NCBI RefSeq assembly: GCF_040412425.1 | Contig: NC_089789.1 | Span: 38,636,106 to 38,700,105 of the forward strand | Length of the DNA stretch: 64,000 bases | From: Macrobrachium rosenbergii | Taxonomy: Eukaryota > Arthropoda > Malacostraca > Decapoda > Palaemonidae | Direction: 5' to 3' | Shown: piece after piece, positions 1 to 13,410 of the stretch | Layout of the letters: each line of letters starts with the position of its first letter | How positions within the stretch are numbered: position 1 is the stretch's first letter | Program-made: the position numbers and the translations under genes | Notes under the pieces: generated by a model | Seen by the model: the letters and a program-made list of their open reading frames with translations, nothing else | Database searches by the model: none | Told to the model about the DNA's origin: nothing

Positions 1-54
<54 letters not shown>
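1..54. repeat. (TA)n microsatellite
   Basis: Uninterrupted TA dinucleotide run that starts at the window edge, so its true length is unknown. Confidence 0.95.
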
Positions 55-55
<1 letters not shown>

Positions 56-231
56 TAAAGGATATTATAAAAAAGACTCATTCAAACTGGATGTATTTAG
101 AAAAAAGTTGCAAAGAAACATCCTAATCCGTAATATTTCTTAATGTGGCCAATAAAAACTCCATTATCTCCAGTTTGAATGAGGTCCTTTTAAAAACTAA
201 TGCACAGAACAATTGTGTATGTGATAAAGTT

Positions 232-248
232 AATATATATATATATAT

Positions 249-297
<49 letters not shown>

Positions 298-309
298 ATA
301 TATATATAA
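232..309. repeat. Interrupted (TA)n microsatellite
   Basis: TA runs broken by short A/T interruptions. The apparent reading frames across it are repeats of Tyr and Ile only and are not coding. Confidence 0.9.
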
Positions 310-2517
310 TGTGTATCTAGAAAAGACATCTAATTTAATATTTCTTGCCACGTTATTATGTCAGAGAAAAAAACAAATTTTTTTAAACAGCTAAAATTCT
401 ATTGATATTAAGTCTATAGTTAACATCTATGAATATCGTTATTTGTCATCACAGGTGAATACAGATACGTCCTTTACAGGGGTGCAGAATGGCAGATAAT
501 TTTCATAGAGTTTACCATTATAGTTAATTTTACTCGTTTTCTATGAGATTCCAAGAAGAGTTTCGTTTTCTTTTCTTTGAGGAGGCAATTGAATCTATGC
601 TATTCGCTATTATATTTAGAATATACTGTATGAGTGGATTTACTTCCATTTTCCTTGCATGATTTGCAGTCAGTTTCATAACGTACCTAATTTATTTTCA
701 GATCTACAATTAAATATTATTTCATCATTTTATCCAATTCAACGAATTATTCCGTTGAGGCTGCCCCAGTTTTTCGACCTACAAAATACATCACTTTTCT
801 GTGCTTTTAGAAACCCGTTTCTGTATATCTGTACTTCAGTTCCTGAATCGTTCCTGCCTGTAAGTCAGCCAATATCAACACGCATAAGTGTCCCAGTAAA
901 CGCCAGACATTGCCATATACTGCAGTCTCTTGCCTTCGTCTCTTGGCTTGGAAATTCCCGAGGTCCACTTTCTTGCCTTCGCCCCTGTTGATTTTCTGAG
1001 TTCAGAGGCCTACGCCATACAATGGGCTACTTACTCCATTTCACCACCTTGAGCACTAGCCCGTGCTGGCATCAGGTCAGCGTAGTACAGGCCTAGGCCA
1101 CGGTCTAGAAAGACCGTGGTGTAGTCCAACCCTACCACCTCCAAGCCTGAACCCACATACAAGCAATGTAAACGCAAATGCGACACGTAATGAGTTCATG
1201 AATTTCCTGTTAGTAATAATTTTGGGTGGATTAAAATCATCTCGAAACCTTGACATCCAAATTTAGTGGAGAAATCTATGCAACTAACCTGCGCGTCAGG
1301 AGGCCAACTTGGCGGGGAAGCAGTCATTCTTCAATCTTCAGCTTTTCCCATCATTATATGGGGATTAGCTTCCATCTTCTGCGATCATTTACCTTCATTA
1401 CCTCATTCTTCATTTCATCACTCCTAAATTCGGATTTTGATGCTTTCAGTGAAGAGAGAGAGAGGCAGGCGTATTTGGTGCCAGAAATATCTTGTTACAA
1501 TGCATGGTGACAGTTATTTTAATAAATAAATATATAATTCCATTTTTTGTGTCATAACATACTTAGGCTACGTTCTTTACAAACGGGAATTCAGATCGCT
1601 TTCTTTATTCGCGCAAGTTGTTTAAAGACATTCACCTTGAATTTTTTTTTTTTTTCTTTAAATCAAAACAGACTGTCTTTTTCGAATCAGTTAGACCACT
1701 TGACGATTGTGTCGAGTCTCTTCTCTCGCGATGTCAGCGGGTGATTGGTGTCATTTTTTTTTTAAATTGTTAGTGTTATTTTTGTCGACTTTGATGTCAG
1801 GAGATTATCCCTTGTTATCTTATTTATATGAGTTTCGTTTCTTGATCCTTTCTGCGCCCTCTTTGACGCTTAAGAGTAAACTTTATCCAGTTTATTTGTT
1901 TGTTTTGGTGTATGCGAGATTTGTTATATATATAACAGTTTTACTTTTTTTATTCATCTGGATTCATTTGAAAGAGTTCCGGTACATTAATACAGGTTAT
2001 AAGATATGTCCGTGGATTTATTTTGATGCACGTCAGATTTAATATGAAAAGTGTCAGAGTTAAATGTTTTTCGATAATATATGTTTGTTTACTTCGGTTT
2101 GTTTAAACAAATGTATTTCAGTATATCTGTCAAGTTTATTTTTGACCATCGAAGTGTAAAGGTTTATTTATCCAAGAATCTCTTCATGTTACATTGGTCT
2201 ACATCCTGCAGAGATTTATTTTTTATTTATTCGAGTATTTCTGGAAGTATTTGAAATATTCTCACTTATTTGCAGTTCAGAGTTGCGTTTAGACTCGTAT
2301 CAGAACTAGATTAAGGGTACTGCGTAAATTGTCCGCCCTCATTGTGATCCAGCTTTCAATTTTAGTAGTTTCGTTTTAACCTAGTTCTCAGCTCCTGTTT
2401 TATCCGGGCGATTGTCAACAGAGTGTGTTCAGTCTAAAAAGCCTCATGTGAGTGTTTCTTATCAAATAGGCGTGACTAGTCTTTTAATTAGATTTCAAAC
2501 GATATTTCTGGCCTTTG

Positions 2518-2518
<1 letters not shown>
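310..2518. other. Spacer without recognisable gene
   Basis: AT-rich sequence with several short open frames of up to 111 codons. None shows a recognisable domain or a coherent splice context. A small perfect hairpin lies at 1097-1118. Otherwise I see nothing supportable. Confidence 0.5.
1097..1118. repeat. Short perfect hairpin
   Basis: CCACGGTCT and AGACCGTGG form a 9-bp perfect inverted repeat around a 4-base loop (AGAA). It could fold in RNA or DNA. No T-run follows and there is no reason to call it a terminator. Confidence 0.6.
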
Positions 2519-2600
<82 letters not shown>

Positions 2601-2635
2601 ACAGTATATATATACATATATATTTGTGTGTGTGG
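2519..2635. repeat. (TA)n / (GTAT)n microsatellite
   Basis: Long TA run grading into ATGT repeats and a GTGTGTG tail. Confidence 0.9.
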
Positions 2636-2960
2636 CTTATAAGCTTTGTGCATATAAGTTTTTGTTCTTTCTCTCCAGTTTATAATAATGTTATCTGCAG
2701 TTTACTTTAGTAAACTTATTTATTTTTATTTCCGTAATTTTCACTTAACTATCCTTTTATTAGATAGTATATCATTACTTTGCTGTATATTCTGTATATA
2801 TGTTTAAGCTAACATAAAAAAATTCAAAACTCTCTTTATAAAACGGGAAGCTAACGTTAAGCAACTAAATTTTTCGGCAAGTATCGAAATCATGAGACTA
2901 ATAAAGTTTAACGCAATCTGTCGCCTACTGGCATCTGAGCCAGTAAATTTACGCAAAATA

Positions 2961-2964
<4 letters not shown>

Positions 2965-3017
<53 letters not shown>

Positions 3018-3026
3018 TATATATAA
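2965..3026. repeat. (TA)n microsatellite
   Basis: TA run with two small interruptions near its 3' end. Confidence 0.9.
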
Positions 3027-3334
3027 TACGATTGAATTGATTCCTGCAGATATTAGAATATATTTTTAAAACTTCGTTTTAGAGTTGGCGAACCGGATCA
3101 AACCAGTTCTATCCCAGTGGTTGTAGTGTCAAGCACCAAACAGGTTTACAGTCCTTTTCTTTTTTCTTTTCAGTTTTGTATACTTGTTTGACTGTCTTGT
3201 GCAAGATGCTGTATCGATTGCAACATCATCGTTTTATTTTTGCAGGAATAGGAGAAATCAAACATTTTATAGCGATTTTTTTTTCTAACGTTTCTCTGCG
3301 CGCGAAGAGGACAATGCAGTTGGCAAGCAGAAAC

Positions 3335-3338
<4 letters not shown>

Positions 3339-3399
<61 letters not shown>
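3339..3399. repeat. (TC)n microsatellite
   Basis: Uninterrupted run of about 30 TC units. Confidence 0.95.
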
Positions 3400-3402
<3 letters not shown>

Positions 3403-4226
3403 GTACTATGGTAGTACTTCTGCACTCGACCTGTTGTGTAGAATGTTATAGAAGCTTAGGTACACAACGTGGACGGAATCTTATTTTGAAATAACACTTC
3501 TACGTGGAAACAAAATTAATTTTAAATTTCTTTTGCTATAAAAACTTTTATCCTGTTCACGTTCTTGCGTGAAATATTATAAAAAAATAAGAGTTACTTA
3601 TGCATTCTAAAATTACCACAACCCTGGGATAAAAATTGCCGGTTAATAAGCTTTATTTATCATCAAAACATTTGGAAACTAAAACCGTTACATACAATAA
3701 ACTAACATTGAAAACAAGTCACAAACGCAAGAAAGGACAAGATAATGAAAAGAAACAACCTGACAAATGTTTCCTGGCAAAGTCTATAGCCATTGTTTAT
3801 TTAAATACGTCCCAGAAGGAAGGAAGCAAATAACTTCGTGGACGCCCTTTGAAGTCTGACTTGTGTACGTGTGTGTGAGAGAGAGAAGGCGTGGGGAAGG
3901 TTACGTGTGCGTGCGCACCCACATGTGTGCTTCTTCAAGCGCCTGAAAGGATATTAGTACCAGGAATTGATTTGTTATAGGCCTATGCGCCTTTTTAAGT
4001 TTTAGTTTGATATATACGTATTTTACCCGTTGAAGGGATGACTTCAGTTGGCGTTACCTATCAGGTTTTCAGCAAGTATTTTGGGATGAGGTTGCTAGCC
4101 ACGCCGGCCTGCCCCCATGGTTGTTTAAGAAGTTAATGTGACACCGGCGTCTGCTATTTCCCAGGGGTTACCCACACAGCTACTAGTTAGACCCATCGTT
4201 GTTCAGGATTGCTGATGGGACTACCA
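3400..4226. other. Spacer without recognisable gene
   Basis: No coding or RNA signal is recognised. The stretch from about 4090 to 4200 has a more GC-rich, repeat-like texture but I cannot assign it to a family. Confidence 0.4.
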
Positions 4227-4251
4227 TACACACACACACACACACACACAT
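4227..4251. repeat. (CA)n microsatellite
   Basis: Twelve CA units followed by a short TA/TG tail. Confidence 0.9.
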
Positions 4252-5018
4252 ATACTGTATATATATTGTTTGTAAGATATACCTCAATCAATTACAATAT
4301 ATCTTATCTGGTTTCTGGTTGGTGGTTACTTATTACTGGCATCAGAATTTCTTCATTTCTTCCTTCATTTGGATCTCAGGCTTTGTAATGACAGGCGTAC
4401 CCAAATTGCGAGGAAACCGAGACGTTAACATAACCCTCATAATATTTACGAAAACTCCACACCAAGAAATTCGCGAATCTTGAACAATCTATTGAAGCCT
4501 CTTTACCTGATGCAAGATCTTGATTAGCTTTCTCAGGTGGAGAAGAAGGCAGTACCTGTTGCGTGAGTGCCACACCTCCGTGTAAACCAGTGCCAGAACT
4601 TCAGTGCCACCCTTGTCACGTGTCAAAGGGAGTGTCACATGGCACAGAGATATATATATATATATATCAGTCTATTTATCTGTTTGTTTATTTATTCATT
4701 TATCTGTTTATTTATATATTTATTTATCTGTTTATTTACTCATTAATTCATTTAGTAATTTCGCGGTTTTCTGATGCATTCAATTTTTTGAAAACTTGCT
4801 TTACAAGTTAATGGCGTTTTTTGCTCCCACGTGAATGTTTACTTGTAATAGTAATTAATTTGCGTCGAAAGACAGGACCAGTAACCTTTATTTTAATCAA
4901 TTAGTTAATAAGTCAATCAAGGGAGGAAGGAGAAAAGATGACGTAAGGACCTGCGCAGTCTAACAGTCTGGGGTACGAATCGTTCCAAGGCTCTGTTATT
5001 AAACGGTAAGGCCAGTTT

Positions 5019-5020
5019 TT

Positions 5021-5050
<30 letters not shown>
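5019..5050. repeat. (CTT)n microsatellite
   Basis: About ten CTT units, just upstream of the 5S-like repeat. Confidence 0.9.
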
Positions 5051-5051
<1 letters not shown>

Positions 5052-5192
5052 AATGTTCAATCCATCATTCTGGTCTTACCCTTGGCAAATACTTTTCTAT
5101 AAAATCTATCATTGTAATTAGTTGCTGGACCTAATTACCACTCTTACCAGACTCCTGAGATCAGTTTCAGTAATGGCTACTAATCTCTCATT

Positions 5193-5340
5193 CAACCGAA
5201 GGTGAGCAACGCTAGGTCTGCTCTGTGGTTGGATGGGTGACCACTATTAAATGCCAAACGCTCTTAATTCTGTGTTTAGGAACTTGCAAGAGACCTTAGG
5301 TGTCCGGGACGGACGGCGAAAATCACAGTGATACCGGAGA
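5193..5340 (+). repeat. 5S-rRNA-derived SINE-like repeat
   Basis: The segment 5193-5253 reads like the internal control region and downstream arm of 5S rRNA. ACCGAAGGTGAGCAACGC corresponds to the 5S ACCGAAGTTAAGCAGCGTC region, and TTGGATGGGTGACCAC is almost identical to the highly conserved 5S box TTGGATGGGTGACCGC. The 5' third of a real 5S gene is not recognisable, and unrelated sequence continues to about 5340. A 5S-headed SINE or a decayed 5S pseudogene fits better than a functional gene. Confidence 0.6.
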
Positions 5341-5526
5341 AGGATAAATATTTTGAAAAGTCTTGATTCTTTACTCAAGAAAATCGTTTATTTTTAAACA
5401 AAATAATGGATTGTATTCCTTAATATTTATCCTGTATGATAGAGTTATTTATTTTTAAAAAATAATTTTTTCCAAATCGAAAATAATCATTCCTCTGTGG
5501 TCAACTCATCTATATTTTAAAGTTTG

Positions 5527-5528
<2 letters not shown>

Positions 5529-5591
<63 letters not shown>
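5529..5591. repeat. (AG)n microsatellite
   Basis: Uninterrupted AG run of about 31 units. Confidence 0.95.
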
Positions 5592-5592
<1 letters not shown>

Positions 5593-5989
5593 GTAGGAGG
5601 AAATAGTGCTTCAGAATAACTGACTTTAATTAAAGAATGTTTTTTCATGAACATTATTAATCTTGAAAACGCTAGATTATGCCTTACAACATATTGTGGA
5701 GAGAGAGACAAAAACACGAGTGTTGGGGGAAATGCTCAAGAACACTTAAAATTAATTAATAGAATATATTGTTTGTTAATGCTTTTATTAATTTGCAAAA
5801 CTCCAGGCTATTCTTAATTTTATTGACCATAGACCTTAGCGCAATGATATTTGCATTATCATTTGGTCAAAAATAAAGTTCAGAAACTGGGAGCTATGCA
5901 ACATACACAAGCAGTATATGCAGGAGATTGGAACATCCTTCCAAAAATACTGCTTTTAAAATGCAAGTTAGGAATACGTGTTTTTTTAT

Positions 5990-5990
<1 letters not shown>

Positions 5991-6073
<83 letters not shown>
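5991..6073. repeat. (ATT)n microsatellite
   Basis: Uninterrupted trinucleotide run of about 27 units. Frames through it give poly-Ile, poly-Tyr or poly-Leu/stop and are not coding. Confidence 0.95.
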
Positions 6074-6074
<1 letters not shown>

Positions 6075-6170
6075 GACACCGAGACGGGAAAATAATGATT
6101 CACATTCATAATGGGTGGTAAATTACAAAAGACGAACGTGCTCTTATGCTCAGTGGTAAACCCCGTACCT

Positions 6171-6195
6171 CACACACACACACACACACACACAC
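6171..6195. repeat. (CA)n microsatellite
   Basis: Twelve CA units. The preceding bases (GCTCAGTGGTA at about 6148) resemble a tRNA A-box, so this may be the tail of a tRNA-derived repeat. That part is weak. Confidence 0.85.

Positions 6196-7915
<1,720 letters not shown>

Positions 7916-7971
<56 letters not shown>
7916..7971. repeat. (AG)n microsatellite
   Basis: About 28 AG units, followed by a G-rich stretch. Confidence 0.95.
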
Positions 7972-7972
<1 letters not shown>

Positions 7973-8120
7973 CGGGGTGGAGGGGAGGGGAGTTTCCCAA
8001 CGTCTTTACACTTGCAATTCGAACGATGGAGCTTCATTGGTCTATTTTTGTGGGCGAGTTGGAACGCAGTTAAAGATAATCAGGGAAAATGACCTTGTTT
8101 CTATAAACGTCTATAAAGAG

Positions 8121-8177
<57 letters not shown>
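8121..8177. repeat. (ATT)n microsatellite
   Basis: Uninterrupted ATT run of 19 units. Confidence 0.95.
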
Positions 8178-8303
8178 TCTGTTGTTGTTCTTGCTGGAGT
8201 GAGTTCTTGTCTTGTTTCTCATTTGTCATTATTATGATTTTTCAAAATGCGTGCGAAGACATCTGGAAGCAGTAACTCCCCCAGCTCCCCGCACCCCAGC
8301 CCC

Positions 8304-8337
<34 letters not shown>
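8304..8337. repeat. (CA)n microsatellite
   Basis: About 16 CA units. Confidence 0.95.
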
Positions 8338-8339
<2 letters not shown>

Positions 8340-8406
8340 TATTAATTTGTTGAGCAAATTCACAGACCAGAACACGATCATAAGAAAAGGAGAAGGAAAC
8401 AGGGCA

Positions 8407-8474
<68 letters not shown>

Positions 8475-8485
8475 TATTATTATTT
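8407..8485. repeat. (TAA)n microsatellite with inverted ATT tail
   Basis: About 22 TAA units, then ATTATTATT in the opposite sense. The flanking motif ACCAATTTAACTTAAAGAAA occurs at about 8489 and again at about 8542, indicating a local duplication. Confidence 0.9.
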
Positions 8486-8777
8486 TTTTAACCAATTTAA
8501 CTTAAAGAAATAATAATAATGTTGATTATTATAATTTTTTTAACCAATTTAACTTAAAGAAAATCGACTTGAAATACCCATAACGACAAAATTATTGCAC
8601 AAATTAACGTCTTCTGCCCCAGGGTATATCATTAAAAAGACTGATGGCAATCCATCCAGTGGTTCATGATATACGAAAGCACTTTCTTTTTAAATTCCAC
8701 AGATAGGGGAAAGTGGGTTGGGGGTTCAAAACAGTGACATAAGTGGTGACGTGGTGCTTTCGTTCCCACGTCAGGAA

Positions 8778-9080
8778 CGGAATGGAATATAAAAATTTAG
8801 GCCAGGCACCAAGCCCTGGGACCTACGAGGCCATTCAGTGCCGGAAGGAAAATTGACAGTAAAAGGGTTTCAACAGGAGTAAAACCTCGCAGTTTTACAC
8901 TATGAAGCAATTGTTAGAAGAGGGTGGAAAAGTATGATGGAAGAAAGAAAATATGAACGGAGGTACAGTAAAAGGAATGGAAGGGGTTGCGGCTGGGGAC
9001 CGAAGGGACGCTGCAAAGATGCCTACTTAGTGCCTACAGTGCACTGTATGAGGTGCACCCATCCTACAGGAGTTCCCCTG
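8778..9080 (+). mobile_element. Decapod-type SINE/short interspersed repeat, copy 1
   Basis: This segment shares long ordered blocks with two other places in the window. The blocks run in this order: GGCCATTCAGTGCCGGAAGG, the AAACCTCGCAGTTTTACACTATGAA region, GGGTGGAAAAGTATGATGGAAG, and GGGACGCTGCAAAGATGCC then a TGCACTG motif near the end. It matches 38628-38893 in the same orientation and 29231-29548 in the opposite one. Copies differ by scattered substitutions, as expected of old interspersed repeats. The family name is not assigned. No open frame longer than chance is present. Confidence 0.75.
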
Positions 9081-9125
9081 ATAGAGTTGTGTCTTTGAAA
9101 GTTATTGGTGAATACAACTGCTACC

Positions 9126-9129
<4 letters not shown>

Positions 9130-9184
<55 letters not shown>
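9130..9184. repeat. (TTA)n microsatellite
   Basis: Uninterrupted run of 18 TTA units, directly after the SINE copy. Confidence 0.95.
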
Positions 9185-9510
9185 CGTCGTAATACGAAAA
9201 ATAATCAAAACAAGAGGAATAAAATAATGCGTGAACAGGAATTATATATAAAATGTTCGAAGTTATAAAAATGGCTTTATTCTTCGTCCTTTGACACTTT
9301 GTACCTCATACCTAAAGACAAATAAATGCCTGCAACAGTGCACGCTTTGCAAACCACCTGCAAGACACACCCCCTCACGCTCATGCTTTTGAGATGGCTT
9401 CGCAATATTTTTCTTTTTTTTTTTATTCTGGTTTGATCTTGCTGCTTTTGACACGTCGCCAAGATTGATTTTTGTTGCACAATCAAAAGAGAAGTCAGTT
9501 ACTATCTTTG

Positions 9511-9747
<237 letters not shown>

Positions 9748-9986
9748 ATATTCAGGTACACATATTTTATGCATATCCGAAGTGAGAGCCAAAATGTTTA
9801 ATTGCCGATTAAAAATACACGAGCATGCGCTTTAACAAGGAATGCCTCTATTTCAAAATCAGATTTAAATAATTTATGCAGCACGTAACTCAGCTAAAAA
9901 TTAAATGGAAAATTAAATCACTAAGTGGAAAAATCATTGTCGCTTGCTGCATACTGACGAAAATTAAAATTCGTTTGACCTTGCCT

Positions 9987-9990
<4 letters not shown>

Positions 9991-10039
<49 letters not shown>
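9991..10039. repeat. (CT)n microsatellite
   Basis: Uninterrupted run of 24 CT units. Confidence 0.95.
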
Positions 10040-10042
<3 letters not shown>

Positions 10043-10121
10043 CTATTAGCATGTAAGCTATAATATTCAGAATCTCTCATGCTAATTTCAGCAGTAATGA
10101 ATAACTCTGTATGCATAACAC

Positions 10122-10125
<4 letters not shown>

Positions 10126-10179
<54 letters not shown>
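10126..10179. repeat. (TA)n microsatellite
   Basis: Uninterrupted TA run. Confidence 0.95.
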
Positions 10180-10184
<5 letters not shown>

Positions 10185-10366
10185 TTGTGGTTCAGCAAAT
10201 GTATAGCTCCGTACACACACTTAATAATTCAACTCACTTGCATATTTACATAACAAGCAAATCGTTTATTTGCTATTATCTACCATCTGTTTGTTTTTTT
10301 TTACATCACGCATTGTCATTCTGTTCTATGGTAGCTAATCTTATTTTTACTGAGTGTTCGTATATT

Positions 10367-10370
<4 letters not shown>

Positions 10371-10449
<79 letters not shown>
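10371..10449. repeat. (AAT)n microsatellite
   Basis: Uninterrupted run of 26 AAT units. Confidence 0.95.
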
Positions 10450-10450
<1 letters not shown>

Positions 10451-10558
10451 GTTGTATAATAAAAATCCACAATCATACAAAGAAATGTATATAAAAACCA
10501 TTTAGTTCTGTAATTGTAGATATTTAGTATACAACAGTTTAATCAAGACATTCCTTAG

Positions 10559-10559
10559 C

Positions 10560-10594
<35 letters not shown>
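10559..10594. repeat. (ATA)n microsatellite
   Basis: Twelve ATA units. Confidence 0.9.
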
Positions 10595-10596
<2 letters not shown>

Positions 10597-10623
10597 GTGA
10601 GGAAATCCACAATGGTGTAGGTG

Positions 10624-10625
<2 letters not shown>

Positions 10626-10684
<59 letters not shown>

Positions 10685-10702
10685 ATATATATATATATAT
10701 AT
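10626..10702. repeat. (TA)n microsatellite
   Basis: TA run with a single TG interruption at about 10683. Confidence 0.95.
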
Positions 10703-11175
10703 GTTGACCTGCATAATAATAATAATAATAATGATAATGTTCAGAAAATCACATTCCTTTTTCCGTACAATACAATCTTCTTGATGTATTACTTTGTACT
10801 ATTACTTTGTACTAAAAGTAGAGCATGTTATCAGAATGGACTGTACACGTGTACTACTTGATTACGGAAGGATTTAGGCCTAAAAACAAGATATTTAGGA
10901 CAGTAAGCCTTTTGCCTCAACAGAATTGTCCAAATTACTCGCATTTCTCTTACCACGTAATTAAAAGTCGGTTGAGGCCGAGCTGTGATTCAGACAGACG
11001 TGGGATTTTATTTGTTTGTTTCTTGCTTTTTTTTTTTTTAGTTATTCATTATTTTTTGAACAGCCAGACCTCGTCAAATCCTATTCCAGCTTCATTTCAG
11101 TTAATACAGTTTGAAATGCGGGAATGGATAGATTTCTAATATCCTATTTTTGCTTATACATACATGCACACACAC

Positions 11176-11177
<2 letters not shown>

Positions 11178-11239
<62 letters not shown>
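11178..11239. repeat. (TA)n microsatellite
   Basis: TA run that abuts the foldback element starting at 11246. Confidence 0.95.
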
Positions 11240-11244
<5 letters not shown>

Positions 11245-11245
11245 T

Positions 11246-11398
11246 ATAAAGATAAAATCCACGAAGGAAAGAGAAACAATGGAGTACTGCAAGGCCTTTC
11301 GACTTCTTGTCCTTTACTTTAGCTAAGTAAAGGACGAGAAGTCGAAAAACTTTGCAGTGCTCCATTGTTTCTCTTTCCTTCGTGGATTTTGTCTTTAT
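11246..11398. mobile_element. Foldback (palindromic) repeat element
   Basis: The left arm runs from ATAAAGATAAAATCC through CCACGAAGGAAAGAGAAAC to CCTTTCGACTTCTTGTCC. It is followed, after a loop of only a few bases near 11320-11324, by its near-exact reverse complement ending GGATTTTGTCTTTAT. The stem is about 70 bp with a handful of mismatches. The core CCACGAAGGAAAGAGAAAC and CCTTTCGAC recurs in an internally shortened relative at 28407-28501. There is no coding capacity. It could be a MITE-like foldback, a hairpin-primed copy or a SINE-like palindrome. Confidence 0.8.
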
Positions 11399-11599
11399 TT
11401 ATATATTCATCGCGTTCCATGTTTTCGTGATTCAGTTATACATACATACACACACACATATATGTACACACATTTGTGCGTGTGTGTGTGTATGTATGTA
11501 TGTATGTATGTATACAGATCTTGATGTCGAAATACCTCATAGTGGGAATTAGTAAGTGAGGAAAAAAAGGTGGAATTTAAAGCAACAAGGGTGTGGTTA

Positions 11600-13383
11600 A
11601 AGGCTCTTGAAAAAAAGTGAAAAAAAGGGAAAATCAGAGTGTTTGATAACGGGGTTACCTGTTTTTTTAAATGCTCAGCACTAGGCCTAATGGAGAGAAG
11701 AGTTATTTAAGGGAGCTACATTGTTTACAAAGCAACAAGAAAAAAAAACTGCCAGGTAAGATTCTAAAAGTAATAATATAAAGAGACGAAACAACTTAGG
11801 CTCAGAAAAGAAGACCTAACCTACAAAATGCAAATTCAAAGAATAGAGCACAAACGAGATTTAAGAAAATTAAAAGGACTGGACGATGCAAAATCGAACC
11901 AAGAGATGTAAACACTACATCTTTAGAGATGAGCTGATGAAGAGAGGGGATAGAGCAGATCTTGAAAAACAATAGAAAGATGTATTACTCTTGACTCCTT
12001 AGCAATGTTGACAGTATGCATATGCAATTTAGCATCGAAAGTATGGATATAAAAACAACTGACACATACAGGGTTGAAATAAACGAAAAAAATTTGAAAT
12101 TTAGGAGGGGCGTTGCAAAGCCAATGCCCTCCTCTCGCCTGACAGATCTCGACCACCACCACTACTACTACTATTATTATAACAACAACAACAACGTGAG
12201 AAAACAACTATTCCTTTAATCTGTTATCCGAAGTGACAGTCACGAACAACACGTTCAACAACAGCTGTCGTTTGAGGCTAATTAAGAAATTAGGACAGCG
12301 TCATCATTCCTTTAGTGCATCAACGATGACCTATTGACCTCTGGTAAGTTACTCGTCTCTATCGGGTACTATGATGTGTGACCTAAGCCAGGTCAGGTCA
12401 GGGCACGGTGTCCCTGGTTGTTGGTATTATTTACATTTTACTTTAGGTCAGGGGAAGGTTAGGTCAGGATGGATTCCCTTTTGATGGTATTTCGATAAAT
12501 TACTTACTTACTAATGTCAGAAGTGCTTAATATTCTCATTGCTACCCCCTGCCTGACAGTAATGGGACCCCCCCCCCCCCGAGGAACCACACTTCTAGAG
12601 TCAGCTTAGGTTTTGGGGGTTGGTCCTTTTGGCCACTCAGGCTACCGCTGATACCCACCGCTTGTTTTTGTGTTTCTAACAATTATGGAAGGACTCCTGT
12701 TGGGAACTTGGGCATTTTAGGTGGTGAAAATGAAAGATAATTGAATTGCAATTGCAGAAGGAGTCATCAGTAATAAATAAAACTTCAAGATAACAGGATA
12801 AATAGCTGGTAAAACTGAAGACTACTATCGCGGCCTGGTACCCGCCAGACGGCGACCAAAATATATATCACCTTGTGTGTATGTTTGAGTATATATTTAT
12901 GCCATTTGTTTATGTTTATGGTATTTACCATCTATTTTTATGTTTTTACTTTTATCCCCAAGGGTCAGTACTAAATACGGCATCAATTTGGCACTTAAAC
13001 TGGCAGCTGCTGACCCAGAAGGGTGTTTAGAACAGTAGTAGTCTTTGGTGTTACCAGTTAGCTTAGCCTAGCCCATAAGATTCACTTGTGTAACCAGTAG
13101 AATTCAAAAAATAAATTATAAAGCATAAACATGTGGAAAGCGGAGTGCACTGAAAAGGATAGACCTGCATCTTCGTCTAACTTTACCCACCCAAACTTGA
13201 CTTGGGGTACTGGGGTGCACCTGGGCAGTTGGACCCCCCTAAAATAATGTGACCTTGATTTTCATAAAGCATAATTGAAATACAGAGATGCATACTGACC
13301 TAAGTTAACGTAGGGTGCTGGGTCATAAATCTCACCCCCACCTCCCAAGCCTAACCTGACTTAGAGCATCATAAATTTTAGAG
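11600..13383. other. Spacer without recognisable gene
   Basis: Mostly non-coding sequence. It holds short AGGTCAGG-type repeats around 12380-12470, a run of 12 Cs at about 12569-12580, and nothing I can name. Confidence 0.4.
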
Positions 13384-13410
13384 AACCTAACCTAACCTAA
13401 CCTAACCTAA
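13384..13410. repeat. Interstitial telomere-type repeat (AACCT)n
   Basis: Five consecutive AACCT units plus AA, i.e. TTAGG on the other strand, the canonical arthropod telomere repeat. Too short and internal to be a telomere. Supports an arthropod source. Confidence 0.8.

Noticed and set aside
6148..6180. Possible tRNA-derived A-box before a CA run
   Set aside because: No B-box at a suitable distance and no cloverleaf.
10371..10459. Long poly-Asn open frame
   Set aside because: Pure (AAT)n microsatellite with no flanking coding signal.
11932..11970. CTGATGA followed by GAAA, suggesting a hammerhead ribozyme core
   Set aside because: Stem II would have only about four pairs with a long loop, and stems I and III do not form.
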